Assembly: GCA_010093605.1 (NCBI GenBank)
Contig: MU004181.1
Span: 1,054,001 to 1,118,000 of the forward strand
Length of the DNA stretch: 64,000 nt
Source of the DNA: Lophium mytilinum
Taxonomy: Eukaryota; Ascomycota; Dothideomycetes; Mytilinidiales; Mytilinidiaceae
Reading direction: 5' to 3'
The notes under the pieces were generated by a model. The model worked only from the letters and a program-made list of their open reading frames with translations. It did no database searches and was not told the DNA's origin. The position numbers and the translations under genes were made by a program. Of the stretch, positions 11,298 through 23,992 are shown piece after piece (positions within the stretch are counted from its first letter, which is position 1; the number at the start of each line of letters is the position of its first letter).

Positions 11298-14200
11298 CTA
11301 AGTCACCCAGGTCTTTGGCTTGCATATTTTCTTATGGCGCTTCCAATCTGCCTTCTGACAAGGCTTTGAGCAATACTTCATGTTCTGACAACGTCCACAC
11401 CTCATCAATGTTGTGCCAATTTCATCTGTCGTCTTGCGACAGAAGGCACACGCTTCAACATTTACCTTAGAGAGCTCACGGGATGTGCTATCCATGCCGG
11501 CCAACGCCTCGACATATGGGACTGGAAACACAGGAGATATTGCTACTCGGACGGCGTAGTCCTTGACCATGTCCCACTTTGGTACACCTTGAATGAAGCT
11601 TGATGGAAGCTTGCCATTTCCGCATGAGCAGATAACCTGTTTTCCGTGGGCGTAAGACGATGGAATTCGCTGCTGCGTCTTGTACTCGCATGTGGACAGG
11701 TGCTTCCAGGATCTACAGCGCTCAGCGAACGCCGGAATCGCGTGCTTCCATAGTTTGAGCTCATCGGCATTGACGTCGATGTTCCGGAAGTTTGCGTCCG
11801 CAGAAAGAGCAGCTATAAAGGGTCGAATGTTCTCACAGACGTTGTCTGTCAACACTAGCACAGCCCCGTCCAGCAATACCGTTGCGTTTGCCAGGTCGAG
11901 ACGCAGTGATTGTATGAAGAAAATGGCATGCAGACCACCATCTTCGGGCTGATTTATGCCAAAGATCCGCAAACGCCGTCCTTTAGGAACCGAGAAGTTC
12001 ATGAACATGGTAAAGAGAGAATCCTTGAAATTCGTTCTTAGATCGTCATGAACGGGAAAGAAAGCACCTGCTGACCTATTCTCTCGTTTCATCTGTCTCT
12101 CATTTGCCGAGAACATCATAGAGATATGAGTGACGAGCCACTGCATTTCCGCTTTTTTAGCAACGTCGAGGATCGGCAGGTAATCCGAAGAAGTGTACGG
12201 GACATTCCAAAGGACATCATTAGATTTTTCGGGGAACATGAGGTATACCATGTCCGGACGCTGAGCGAAGGCCGAAGGAACTAGAGCGGTTGCGACTACT
12301 TCAACATATGAGGATTTGCGTGCAATACGTACACGGCAGCGAGATTCCAGCACTGGGATAGGAAACCGGAATAGATACCTCCGGGGGCTTTCTCCGATAG
12401 TCAAGTTGATGTTGAAAGAAGATTGTTGATGAATCTGCACGAGAGCACCTCCGGTAAGCAAAGATTTATGGTCAGCAAAGATGATATCGAGATGAGCCGT
12501 GATATTACTGAGGCTTGCCGCACTCATAGTGGCTGTAAATACGACTCTGGGATCTTCAGAATTCCCTGGAACGGGCTTCGTTAGGACAGCTTCGGCTGTG
12601 GTACGGAAAGAAGAAGCCGAAGCTACAGACTGGCCTAAGTTGGGTAGAGAAGGAAGGCCAGATAGGTTTGGGGCATGCTTGGTTACGAAAACGTGATCTT
12701 TGTCCCCAAGTGTCGTCTGATACACGTTCAGGCGGTCTCCTAAGGCGCGGACAAAGGTTGGGGTCGATAGCGGAGTGCTGACAACACCAAACGAGACAAG
12801 TGTTTTGTGGAAATCTCTCACAACGAACCAAGTTGGCGCCAAGAAAGACACAAGCACTGGCTCTTTTCCAGACCAGCCTCGATCGTCTTCGGTAATGCGA
12901 AGGCGGAAGTCGTCATCGTCTCTGCTTCCAGATGAGCTCATTGTCCCAAAAGACATATTCAAGGCCGAAAAGCTATTAGTGAGGCGGTCCAAAGAGTTCA
13001 AAGTGCATCGAACAGGTGGTGTGCTTAATTCCCGCTTTGAAAGGCTCGTGAAGACCCCAAGTTTAGAGCAGGGCACTTTCAAAGTGATACATACGACCGG
13101 AGGGACATCCTTCCACAGACATGGGCCGATCGGCACCCCTGCCGTCTGGTGCATTCTGGGGTTTGGCAAGTACGTCGTATTATGATGCACCCCAAAGACG
13201 TACAAATAGACGAAGAGCTCTTGGAGGTAGTTCCTCCCAAACATCAGTGTCTGATCTTCCGAGATTTTCTGGATAAGCTTGTTCATCATATTGCTCCAAT
13301 CCGTCTCGATCCTCTCGCGAAGAAATCGAAGGAGCAGAGCAAAGCTCCCTCGATTGTGTTGCACCTTCGAGCTGTTCTGGAGCGTATAATTGATGGATTT
13401 CTGGCTGATCAAACTTGCCATCATAGCGGCGTGGTCTTCATTGCGAAACATCGCTAGGTATGTGTTGCAGAGTAGCCGCGATAGCTCCAGAGGATCAACA
13501 TGCATTCTATGATCATGCCAGGCTCGCGTAAAGTCGGACGTTGGGCAGTGTTTCAAGGCCATTTTCGAACGTAGTTGGCGGGCAGACCCACTCTGCATCT
13601 TTGTGATGGAGCTAAATGAGTCAACAGTGTGATCAATCGTCGTTCCGAGCTCTGAGACATTGGTCCAGTATTCTACAGGTAGTACCCCAAACAGAAACGC
13701 GATTGTCTGGAAATTCCCACATAGAAGCGCATTGACCGTCTCCTCCGTGGTCTCTTGATGCCGAAGTGATGTTTCCACGTAGAGAGTCGAGCATGGCGAT
13801 TTGGAGAGAATGGGAACGGCGGCCACGAGTAGATTCACTGCGCCGACATGGTCGGCAAGGTTTGAGGTGTCGACAACGTCGAAGGTGACTGGGGCAGTTC
13901 CATGTGCGCCGTAGGAAACTGGGTCCAAGATAATTGGCTTGGAATGCCACATGTCATGATACCAGTTGTTGTTATCATCTCGATGCAAAGTATGACAAAA
14001 TGCCATCGCATCTCCGGCGAAGAAGCGAAAGCATAACTTCTTCTTGATACTGATTTGGAATGCTGTGACCCACGAGTAGAATTCAGTCTTTGCGCTCTGG
14101 ACCACTATTCCGGTTTGGGGTATTCCGTCATTCATTGGACGGAGAGGGGAATCATTAGTCAAGGGTGCGTATGCCGTTGCGAGATGGAAGCCAGTTATGG

Positions 14201-15341
14201 GATTTGTCCCATAGTGAATGGTGGCGTTATCGGAAGCCGTCGAGGAAAATGTCGGGTTTGGATGTGTCGAAGCCGTGATACGCTTGCTGTCTGTCGTCGT
14301 TACGCCAAATCTCCAGAAGTCTGCATGGACTTGAGAAACCTCTCTGACAGCTTGAATACTTAGTGGTCCTGCGGAGCGCACTGCTGTTACATTGGGTCCT
14401 GTACCCATGTCCAGGTCTGTAGCAAGGCTCAATTCGGTTTCGAAACGCTTTCTGTGGTGCGCCTTTGTTTTTGCATTCCCATCCGAATCAGCCCACTTGT
14501 TCCAGATCGCCTTGACGCCACTAATGGTATTCGCGTCACAAAATTTGAGAAACCGGCCGTATTTGCTATCATGCCAGTGGTCGAGCGTACTTGCAGCTGC
14601 CAGTAGCTTTTGCGATTGAAACAATAGGGAGGCAAGTGATTCATCGTCGAGATAGAAGTGGTAGTAGATGTTCCACAGTGTTTCATCTCGTACCCCGACG
14701 TCATCTTCCGAGATCATAGTGAACAGCAAGACATTCCGCGCTAAATCAAGGAAGTCAGAAATGCTCAGAAAGTGAATATAAGAGTACGTACCGATGATCG
14801 CTGCTTCAATGTCGCAGCAGGTGAAGTCGAGAGTCTGATGGTCTAATTGTAGTTAGATAATGGTTCATATGAATCGTCACATAGCTTACCATTGTTTTGA
14901 TTCATGTATGCAGTAAACAGAATGCTTCGGACATCTCCGCAGCCAAGTAGTAGAACATCCACGCTCTGCTCTGGAGGGATACTCTGAGTTAAAAAAGCTG
15001 CAGGCGTGTTGCCAATAGGGTAGAAGAAAGACAAGAGGTTGATATGTGCCGCTTGCATGCTGACGGAGTTTCGGACTTGGATATTTGTTCTAGCAATGGC
15101 GTGCTCCAGGTTAGCATCTATGTTGGAGGGGTGGCGGACATATGTAGGAAACGTGAAATGTTTGGTGAAGGCGAAGCAAAGGGGAGATGAAGCAGTGAGT
15201 AGACGCAAGTAGAAGATGCGGCTGGTGCGCGTACCCGTTACATACATATGCTTCACACGAACAAATAACTGCAGTCAAGGAAAAGCGTGGTAGCTTACTA
15301 TTAACATTCTCGGGAGACAGCATCTCTACCAGTCTGGACAT
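11298..15341 (-). CDS. DUF4470 / MYND zinc-finger protein (1254 aa)
   Basis: The exons are 15341-15299, 15117-14890, 14842-14792 and 14740-11298, all junctions phase 1, giving 1254 residues. The short first exon (MSRLVEMLSPENVN) joins to NANLEHAIAR. Residues about 30-100 form the DUF4470 region, with LLLGCGDVRSILFTAY as its hallmark. A long central region of unknown function includes a DUF4471-like middle. The C-terminal 50 residues are a MYND finger with the full Cys/His set (CAFCRKT, MRCGRCQNMKYCSKPCQ, WKRHKKIC). MYND fingers bind proline-rich partners. DUF4470/MYND proteins are common in filamentous fungi without known biochemistry. The third and second introns are only 51 and 47 bp. The gene lies beside the RIP-mutated retrotransposon but is itself uncorrupted. 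Confidence 0.9.
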
Positions 15342-15700
15342 GTCTACCCCTACGGCTAGAAGGTTATAGAGAGCGTAAGTGATAATAATTAAGCCTGGAA
15401 TTGGATGATCAAGACATAATTACTGCGTCTTTCGTTCTCCCCAATACATCTCTCTTTCGAATTCCATGGGTTGCCATAATGATACTCTCTTCTTTCCGCC
15501 ATTGACACCCAGTCCGTTCCATTCGAGGATTAAGTCTTTTTTGTCATTTTGCCTAAGCTATAGAGTGACTATGGCTAAGCCGTACAAGGAGAGGTTGCAC
15601 TAAAGCACCCGAAAGAAGGGGATTTACACCCCACCGCTCCAAACGTTGGTGTTTCGGTCCTACTCTGCTTAACCGCAATAGAAAGGTGCGCCTGTATTAG
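15342..15700. promoter_or_regulatory. Promoter side of the DUF4470/MYND gene, up to the RIP boundary
   Basis: This is ordinary-composition sequence between the MYND gene start and the abrupt switch to CA/TG-depleted sequence near 15700. No gene is seen. Confidence 0.45.
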
Positions 15701-17399
15701 AGAGAGGCCATTAAACTAAGTATATGTAATAAAACTAATAACCTATTTACCTATAAACTTTCTATATCCGCTAAACCTTCTATATCTTCTATACTTTCCA
15801 AGCCTTTACTATTACTGTCGCTGTTATTATTATTAAGCAGGCACGCCGGCCTAAGTTAATGCTTAATTTCTCTTAGGTTCTGTCCCTATATTAGCTTAAA
15901 GGTTTCCTTATTATTCTCTTTACTTCTATAGCGCTTAGCTATGCTTAATATTTAATCTACTATAATTTACTTAAGTATTACCTTATAGTAATAGGTGCGT
16001 GCCGCTATAGGGTCCTAGTATTAGTTCTATATCTTAAAAGAGAAGCTTAGGTAGGCTTTCTATAAGCACTACACAGCATTTTAAAATAGGGTAAGCTATT
16101 ATCTTACACCCGCTTTTAATAGTTAGGGTGTTATAATTATAAAGATAACTAGCTTATTAAGATCTTAGAGTACTATAAATAGTATATTAGCATCTAGGCG
16201 GTTTTATATAGCGTAAGCTTCCGCCTATACTATAGTTACTACTATATATTTATACTATATATATTTTATTATTAGGTTAACGCGGTAGATAGAGTAGAAC
16301 TAGAGTTATTCCTCTATCTAGTCTAGCCGGCTACCTGTATGTACTCTACTATAAAGTAGGCGCTAGAAAAGGTTGCTAACTTTTAGTACTAATAACGCAC
16401 TATATACTAGCCGCTATAGCTTTTAGAGTTATATATCTAGTTATATATTCTACTTATAGGTATCTCTAGAACCTTAGATATAGTAGCTAAAGTTATATCT
16501 CTTTAGGCGTTTATCTAGCATAATTTTATAGGCCTTTCTATACGTTATTTTAGCTAGAGGAGATCCATCTTAAAGCTTAAATTCCGGGCGTACTTAGTCT
16601 AGCGGGTACTAGTGTCTTATAGTTCCTATCTTAAGCGCTATTTTCTATGCCTTAGGTAGTAATATAATTAGGCGTGTAATAGCTATTTTATACTATTACT
16701 ATTATATATTAGTTATCCCTTATAGAATTATTAGTATCTCTTTATAGGCGTTTTAAATATCCCCTAGATATCTAGCTCTATACTTCTATAGTGCCTTCTA
16801 TACACCTACTCCCTATCTTATTATACCTATTCCGGGGGCTAGCTAGCTAATAATATTATAGTACTAGATATATAAGTTAAGAGCTTCTATACAGGTTTCT
16901 AGTAGTACTATTCTAATAAACTTATCTCTCTAGAATCTAGGTCTATTTATACCCTTCTATCTAAGCTAGAAGCTATTAAGTTCTAGTAATAAATTCTAAA
17001 TATTTAGAAGGTGTTAGAACTAAGGCGTAAGTATAGCTTTATAGAGGATAGTCTACTAGGTAGATAAGGCGTATATAAAAATATCTTTATATAGGGTAAC
17101 CTAAGGTAGTATTAGTTAGGTAATAAATCTTTATACTAGGGCTACTATTAAGGTATTAGCTATTATTTATAGGTCTATATAACCTATACTACCTTAGTCT
17201 AGCCCGCTGTAGGCGTATAGGTTATTAATTATGCCGCACGCTTTATCGTTCTATATTAGGCAGTAGTACTCCTTCTCTATCTTTTAGTGGTCTAAGACTA
17301 TAATAGTTAAGAATTAGAGCGCGTATCTAGGTAGGGATATTATAAGGGTATTTATAATAAGCACCTGTTCTTTTATTAATATATAGAACTAGAGCTAAT

Positions 17400-18441
17400 A
17401 GGCTATAATTATTTAGAACTTTAGAATTATTTTACTCTAGAACACCTCTAGCTGCTATTTTATATTAATTCTAACTAGTATCCCTAAGTGCGCGTAGGGG
17501 TTTTCTAGTAATACCGGCTAGATATCTAGCAATTATATGCCCGTTAGACATACTTCTAGCAGGAGTGTCTTTTTTTAATTTACTTTAGCACCTAAGGCGC
17601 GTTTATAGCGTACTAGGAGCTCTATTAGAGTATCTACTTTCTACTAGCTATAGAGAATTACTACTGTATTATCTATATACAGCATGGTTTTTAGATAAAG
17701 GGTATTAATCTAAACGCCGCTTATGTGTAGGTCCTATAGGATACTTTATGCGAGGCCTTCTATTATAATTAGAAATAGTAGGTAGCTAAGTAGATTGCCT
17801 TATTATACGCCGTAGAGAATATAGATAATCTAGCTAAGGTACCCGTTTATATAGACCTTTAGTTTTGCACCTTAGTATAGTACTTATACCTAGGTAATAA
17901 AGCGCTATAGAATACTAATATATTATATTATTACCTATATATACTTATAGCTAACTTAGTTATATACTTTCTCCTAGTCTAAGAATAGAATAGCTAGAGG
18001 TTTATTTAAGGGGCGGTATTTTATAATTAGATACTAGATTATCCTTATATTATTATTAATAAGTTAGTTAGGTAAGAAGGTAGATTAGTATACTCTAATC
18101 GCCTTACCTAGTACCTTAACTAGACGTTATATAAGAATATCTATAAATAGCTTATAGTCTATATTTATAATTAATAGCGGGCGGTAATTTAGTAGTATCT
18201 AGTTATTACCCTTTTTAAATAGTATAGTTAATATACCTTCTATCTAAGACCCTAGCATTATATTACGCTGGAGGATTATATAGTATACCTCTATTAATTT
18301 AGCTATAATTAGTGGTAATAGTTTATTTCTATGCTGGTAAAGAAGAGCCTTATAAAACTCTGTAGGAAGTCTATCGCCGCCGGGTAACTTTTCTAGGGCC
18401 GCCCGTTTAATGGCCTTGCAGAGTTCCTTTTCTATTAGCAC
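17400..18441 (-). pseudogene. Fossil reverse transcriptase of the LINE
   Basis: The longest open remnant is 18441-18244. It holds KLPGGDRLPTEFYKALL, which matches the conserved LINE reverse-transcriptase finger segment (normally around a Pro-Asp-Gly, then lP.EFYK). About 235 codons further, at 17668-17679, is YIDN in the context LYIDNTVVIL. This is the expected place and context of the YADD/YIDD catalytic box, with its second Asp changed to Asn by a G-to-A change. The intervening frame is interrupted by many stops. Confidence 0.72.
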
Positions 18442-19149
18442 GCATATAAGCTAGTTAGCCTCTTCTAGACTTATATAGGTCTAGATATATAATAGAAGCT
18501 TCTTAACTTTATCTGCGTCTAATAGCTTTATACTATATAGATCTTTATAGAAGTCTATAGCTACTTCTATAATTTTAGTCCCGCTTATATATAGAATATT
18601 ATATTTATCTCTAAGGCCTTTAATTTTAGCTTACGCGTTATTATTTTAGGCTTTAGAGAAGAATAGTCTTATAGGTCTTTTATTAGTAAGTATATGCTTT
18701 ACCTGCGCGTTATATATATAGTTTTTATAGTGCTATTCTTCTAGGCACTCTTTTTAGGCGTTTACTGCCGCTATTCTATCTTTAAGCGCTAGGTTTATTA
18801 CTCCCGGGCGTTGTTTTTTCTAGAGTCTCTTACGCTTCCTCTCTAGTATCTATTTTAGGCGGAACCTAGATTTTACTAACTTCTATATTTTATTACTAAG
18901 GACTTCCTAAATAGTTTACTTATAGTCCTGCCATTCTATAACCGGGTTGTTTCCTAGCAGGCTTTCTAGAGCCTTAATATAAATTATTTAGATGCGCTTT
19001 ATCTTTATTATTATTAGACTTAGTTACTATCTACTAGGCCCTTAGTTAGTAGCTTTAGGTAGTTAGTATATAGTAATAGTAGTGTAGTAATCTATAGATA
19101 GCCCTATAGGCTTTAGGTCCTATTCTTTTATATTACGCAGCTAGTCTAA

Positions 19150-19830
19150 CTAAATATAAATCCGGTCTATCCTTAATATGCTAACTTTATTTTAGTAGAA
19201 GGTAAAGGCTATAGTATTAGAGTTACTATATTACTACCTATCTACTATTTTACATTCTCCTTCTATAATCTTAATTAATCTATGCATTATAGTTATATTC
19301 TATGCGGGCGGGGTAAGAAGGTTATACTAATTAATCTTTCCGGCTATCTTGTTCTAATCTCCTTCTATTATGTTATAGCTAACGGGTAGGTTTACTGCTC
19401 TAATAGCGTATACTATCTAGATAAACTATAGAAGATAGTTAGTTTATTCCGCAGGGGGGTATATATTACTAATAATAATTTATATATTTTTACATTATAT
19501 ACTATAAATTAATAGGCGTCCTTCCGGGTTATTAAATAGGATATAGTCGCCGTTAATAGGGTTCTAGGACATAGTATTAGTATTAATAATAATAGTAATA
19601 CTATAGCCGCGCGAGCCCTCTTTTATACTTAACGCGATTTATAGAGCTAGAAAGTTATATTTATATTCTAAGTATAGCTTCTTAGTAAGAAGGGCTTCCT
19701 AGATTAGTATAATATTAGTCTTTTTACTTATTATTATTTGCGATAGTAATTTAAACCGGGTAGAGTCTTTAACTAACTAGATATTTTATAATACTATAGA
19801 CATTCTAAATATTAATTATAATAGGGTTTA
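19150..19830 (-). pseudogene. Fossil AP-endonuclease region of the LINE
   Basis: On the minus strand from about 19805 a single frame reads for about 100 codons if TAG/TAA are ignored. It includes TNIILI-stop-EALL followed by KEGSRGYSITII. This matches the IxxxQE metal-binding motif of the exonuclease/endonuclease/phosphatase fold, with the Gln codon (CAG) turned to TAG. It sits upstream of the reverse transcriptase as expected in Tad1-type LINEs. It is badly decayed. Confidence 0.6.
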
Positions 19831-20599
19831 GTTCCGCCGGCAGTAATATAAGTATACTGCAGGGGCTAACGTTTAAAGAGGCTGGAAGTAACGCTTTAAT
19901 AAGCTGGCTACACCCTAAAACCGGGTGGTTTCTTAGTAAGTTTTTATATATTGCGCACCTATTTAAGGTTAAGTCTACTATTCTAAACTTAGCTAGAAAT
20001 AGAGTTAAGTATCTAGGGTTTAGCTGCCCTAAGGAGACGCTAAACTAGTAGATATCTAGAATCTAGTTAACTACTATAATTATATTTCTAAACCAAATTC
20101 CGCGCATTTCTTGCACGCCTAGCTAGATCCCTATACCTTTTATCTTAAAAGACTTAACTATAGCTACTACTTCTATAATTTTAGCTATAGGGTATTCTAA
20201 GATATAGTTTAAAATAAATATATAGGCACCCCTACTCTTAAAGAGCTAGATATCTATAAGGTAGTTCTAGAGTAAAATTATTAAGCTAGAGAGTTTCTTA
20301 GCTACTTTACTATCCCTGCATTCTAGAATTTATCTATTAGTGTTGTGCCTAAAGGCTTATTAGACGTCGCCCAATACTATAAGGTCTATAACAGCGTCCG
20401 TAATATCTACTAGTTATAGTAGTGCTGCGCCTTATTCTCTTAGTTTCTATAGTAACCTAAGGAATAGATATCTACTATTAGTAAAGCGGACAGGTGCGTT
20501 AGATAGAACCCTACAGGCTGCCCTTTTAGTCTTAACTTTCTTAAAGCGTAGTAGTATTACTAGTATTTTTACTCTAGCTATAGCCTTTCCCTTACCTTT

Positions 20600-21850
20600 T
20601 TCTTTAGGCTTAGAGACTTCCGCTATAGCCGCTTTTTATTAAAGAACGCGTATAATAAAATTAGGGTTTAGTTAGTTTAGGTAGAGGTAGAGTTATTAAA
20701 GATATAGAGGGATAATTCTTAGGTCTATTCTATTTAGTAGCTCTAAAGGAGCTAAAGTAAAGCGGGAGCAGGGTAGAGGTACTAGTTAAATCTTATAGCG
20801 GAGGGGGGAGCTAAAGTCTAGTCTAGAGCGGCCGCGTTTAGCGCTCTATTATTAGGTTTACGTATATGCTCGTTCGCGTTTAATAGATAGAGTAGAGGCA
20901 GAGGAATCTAGAGTATATATTTTATACTAGGGGGATAGTAAGTATAGTATTAATAGAGTAGGTATTTAGAAGGGGGTAGCTTTTTCTTTATACTTAGTTT
21001 TAGCCTTTTTCTTTCTCTTTTTCTTTTTCTAGCGGACCGGCACCTTATTGCCCGGGGCAGTCCTTTTAATAGCTATAGAGGATAATTCTCTAGTATCTAG
21101 ATTACTACTAGAGTTACTATCTCTAGAGAGCCGCATTACTATTACTATTACTTTATTATCTTCTATATCTAGTAACCCGGGCGCTTCCTCTATTTTAGCG
21201 GGTGCCTCTTAGGGTGTTGCCCCGCTATTACTTATTACTATATCTTTAGCCGCCGCCTTTACTTTACCTTTCCCTTTCCCTTTAGTCTTATCTTTATTCT
21301 TATCTTTATCTTCTTTCTTTACCTTTTTATTTACCTTCTTATTAAGTTTACGTTATTTAGGTAAGGGGAGAATAAGGTTTAAGTAGTCTTTAGTCTAGTG
21401 TAGACTGTTGCATTTTTAATAAGGTTTAGAGGGAGAGAGTCCGGCTTTATAGTTAGCGGCTACTTTAGCACATTTAGTTTTCTTATGCTCGCGCTTTACT
21501 AATTTAACACTTTACTTACATGCCTTAGTATAGGCTTTTTAGTTAGTAAAGTCCTATATATTATCTATCTAGTTAAAGCGCTTACTAAGGCCTAAGTTAT
21601 TATTATTAAGGTTTATATTACTAGCTTCCGTGTTTAATTTAAGGATATAGTTAGAATTAGATTTAATAATAATAATATTCTTGCGGTTATCTATAGTGGA
21701 CGCTATAGAGGGGGATATACTATATAGTATATTATTAACTAGCTAATTTATACTATTAGAGGTGTCTAGTTATTCTATACTAGACGTAATAGTAGAACTA
21801 TCTATAGAAGTAGTAATAGGTATATTTAAAGGCATTTAAGTAGTTTAGTA
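20600..21850 (-). pseudogene. Gag-like ORF1 remnant of the LINE
   Basis: The minus strand between about 21550 and 20950 reads as a Lys-rich, low-complexity protein (long KDKNKDKTKGKGKGK-type and poly-Lys runs at 21300-21250 and 21035-21005). A short Cys/His cluster precedes it near 21480-21400 and could be a decayed zinc knuckle. Position at the 5' side of the element fits ORF1. The zinc-knuckle reading is tentative. Confidence 0.4.
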
Positions 21851-21960
21851 ATTAAAAGTTTTTAGTTATACTTATAATATTTATTTAGGTTTTATAGAAG
21901 ATTTACCGCGCTTAACCGTATATAGTTTCTTAAGCTAGGAGGAAGGGGCCTAGAAATCTA

Positions 21961-23992
21961 GTTGCACCGGGGAGTACTGCCACGTATTCTATAATACATC
22001 TATTTAGCGGCTAGAGGTGTGGTGGCCTTATTATGCATCCTTGAGGATCGCTTCCAATTGGCGATTTCTCACCGCTCGTCGCCGACTCGGCCTTAGTGGT
22101 CAGGGGTACCCCATCTAGCGTGAACTAGGTGCGACCCAAGACCAGCCGAAGCTCCAGTCCGTTCCATTCGCTTCTGCCGGTTTGCATCGGAGTTCCACCT
22201 ACTTACATGAATGTTCTGGCGCCCATGTAGAAACGGCAATAGTCTTGTTAATGTGAGATGGATGCGGGGTGCTGCGTCGAAAAACGGGACGCGCAACGTT
22301 GTAAGAAGAACGATGCTCATGTGATGGCGCGTTTTGGGACTAGCTCAAACGCGCGTAGAATACCACACCTTTGATGTACATTTGTAAGTCCCTAGGCATC
22401 AACTTCACTTCTCTTCCAACCTACTTCTTCCTCCAACTTCTGCGCTTCCCTGACCATTACCCCATCTGCGTGCACGCGCTCCAGCCCATCGCCGTCCTGC
22501 CTCGGGATCAATGACGCAACCAGAAGTGGCTGTGGAGATTCGCGACCTCCAGGGTACCGTAGAAAAGCTCTAGCTAGAATAAATATCTTGGAGGCTTCCA
22601 TTGCATCGTAGCAGACATCTGTGAATTCGTCGGGTGCACTTATGTCTCAAGGCGCAGAGTGGAGCGCGCAATGGTACGTACTTCTGGGTTCTTTCTTCAT
22701 CAACGATGTGCTTATTCTTCGCTTTCAGGTTGCGTACTCACTACGAAAGAGGCTCCGCTTGTTCCGTAACGCAAATTGCGTTGTGGCGCGCCTATCGCGA
22801 AGCCGCCTGATGTGACGAGCATGCCCAACTCCAGTCTAGCAGAGACTTCATAAATAACGTTTCCAACACCTTTCCCGACGCGGCCGCCGTAGTCATCCAG
22901 ACAAGCACTGAAGAACGGGCCTGTCTTATTTGTGGTATTCGATCATGCGCCACTTCCGCAGCTCTATCGATACCTCCTTCAGGGGTGGCGTTTGTAAATC
23001 CACAACTGGCTGGAGCCTTGCAGAATAGATAAAGAAGAGAACCCCCAGAAGTCCAGAGTGAACCTAGTTCGAGGATAAGAGCGGCGGCGATGAATTCGGG
23101 GACTACCCTAAAATCTGGTATATCCCGGGCTGGGTGTAAGTAGGTCCTCGTGTCAACAGACATGAGACAATCCGGCTAGAATTCTGCACCTTAAAACGTG
23201 AGCTTCAAAGGCATTAACCCACGCTGTCGCACGAACTTTGCCTTCAGCGGCCAGCGACTACGATAGGCATGTTAGCTCTAACACGTGAGCTTAGGGCTGG
23301 CGGTTTTTTTGGCCATACATGAGTTTCTCTCCGCCCATGCAAACGTAGTTGTTGCGTTCCAGTCCTTGCCCAAGCAGGGCACCTGGTAATACTACTCCCG
23401 AGTTGTATGCAATTCCGTTGAGAAGACTTCTGCAAGATTCGATCTTTTCTAACAGCAACTCACTGAAGATCCACCGGGTGTCTGATCCTCAGGAACCCTC
23501 ATATGGCCTGTCCTCAGCACCATGTTCTCCTTCAATCAATCCGACCTCCCTTTTATGAGCCCCCGGATTCTCCGGCTTTCACATCCGGGAAGAGCTTGTG
23601 GACTTGATCTATGTTGTCTACCTCGCCAAGACTTGCATCCGTACCACTTATGTAACTGACGATTGAAAGGAATGCGAGGTAAGTAATATCGTGTCCCCCA
23701 GGTAGTTAGCCACATCTGACCTTTCAGCATTACCACAAATGCACAGAAGATCGCTTACATACCGCCCGCTATCTTACTCAAAAGCCATCTAATCAGGAGA
23801 AAGCGTTCTTCATTTAGACTGTCGAGTGGCTTATTATGAGTGTCTTAAAGCGTTAAAGAAAATGCAGAAGCTGATAAATGAGGATGAGATTGAAGCTGAG
23901 GGCATACACGACGATGACAACGACGTGGAGACGGAAAGAGACCACAAAGCTGTGGCCAGTATCGATAGACTGGAGAATGCTCGCAGAAATGT
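21961..23992. other. Region between the LINE fossil and the F-box-like gene, no supported gene
   Basis: Base composition returns to normal at about 21960. Several short open frames exist on both strands, for example 22792-23163 (-), but none shows a recognisable domain or splice-compatible partner. I see no RNA gene. Confidence 0.45.

Larger units (their letters stand above)
15700..21960 (-). mobile_element. RIP-inactivated non-LTR retrotransposon (LINE, Tad1-like)
   Basis: This block of about 6.3 kb is very AT-rich. The dinucleotides CA and TG are almost absent and TA is in great excess, while CG is retained. That is the signature of repeat-induced point mutation acting on CpA. Reading the minus strand through frequent TAG/TAA stops gives, in order, a Lys-rich gag-like region, an endonuclease-like region and a reverse-transcriptase region. 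The length and order fit a fungal Tad1-clade LINE whose 5' end is at the right. No poly(A) tail or target-site duplication could be fixed, so the boundaries are those of the mutated zone, not certainly of the element. It cannot encode a functional protein. Confidence 0.85.

Noticed and set aside
18244-18441. Open frame inside the AT-rich block as a separate gene
   Set aside because: It matches a reverse-transcriptase segment and is bounded by RIP-type stops, so it is treated as part of the LINE fossil.
15700-21960. Centromeric or natural AT-isochore as explanation of the block
   Set aside because: Readable endonuclease and reverse-transcriptase relics in one orientation, and the specific CA/TG loss with CG kept, fit a RIP-mutated LINE better.
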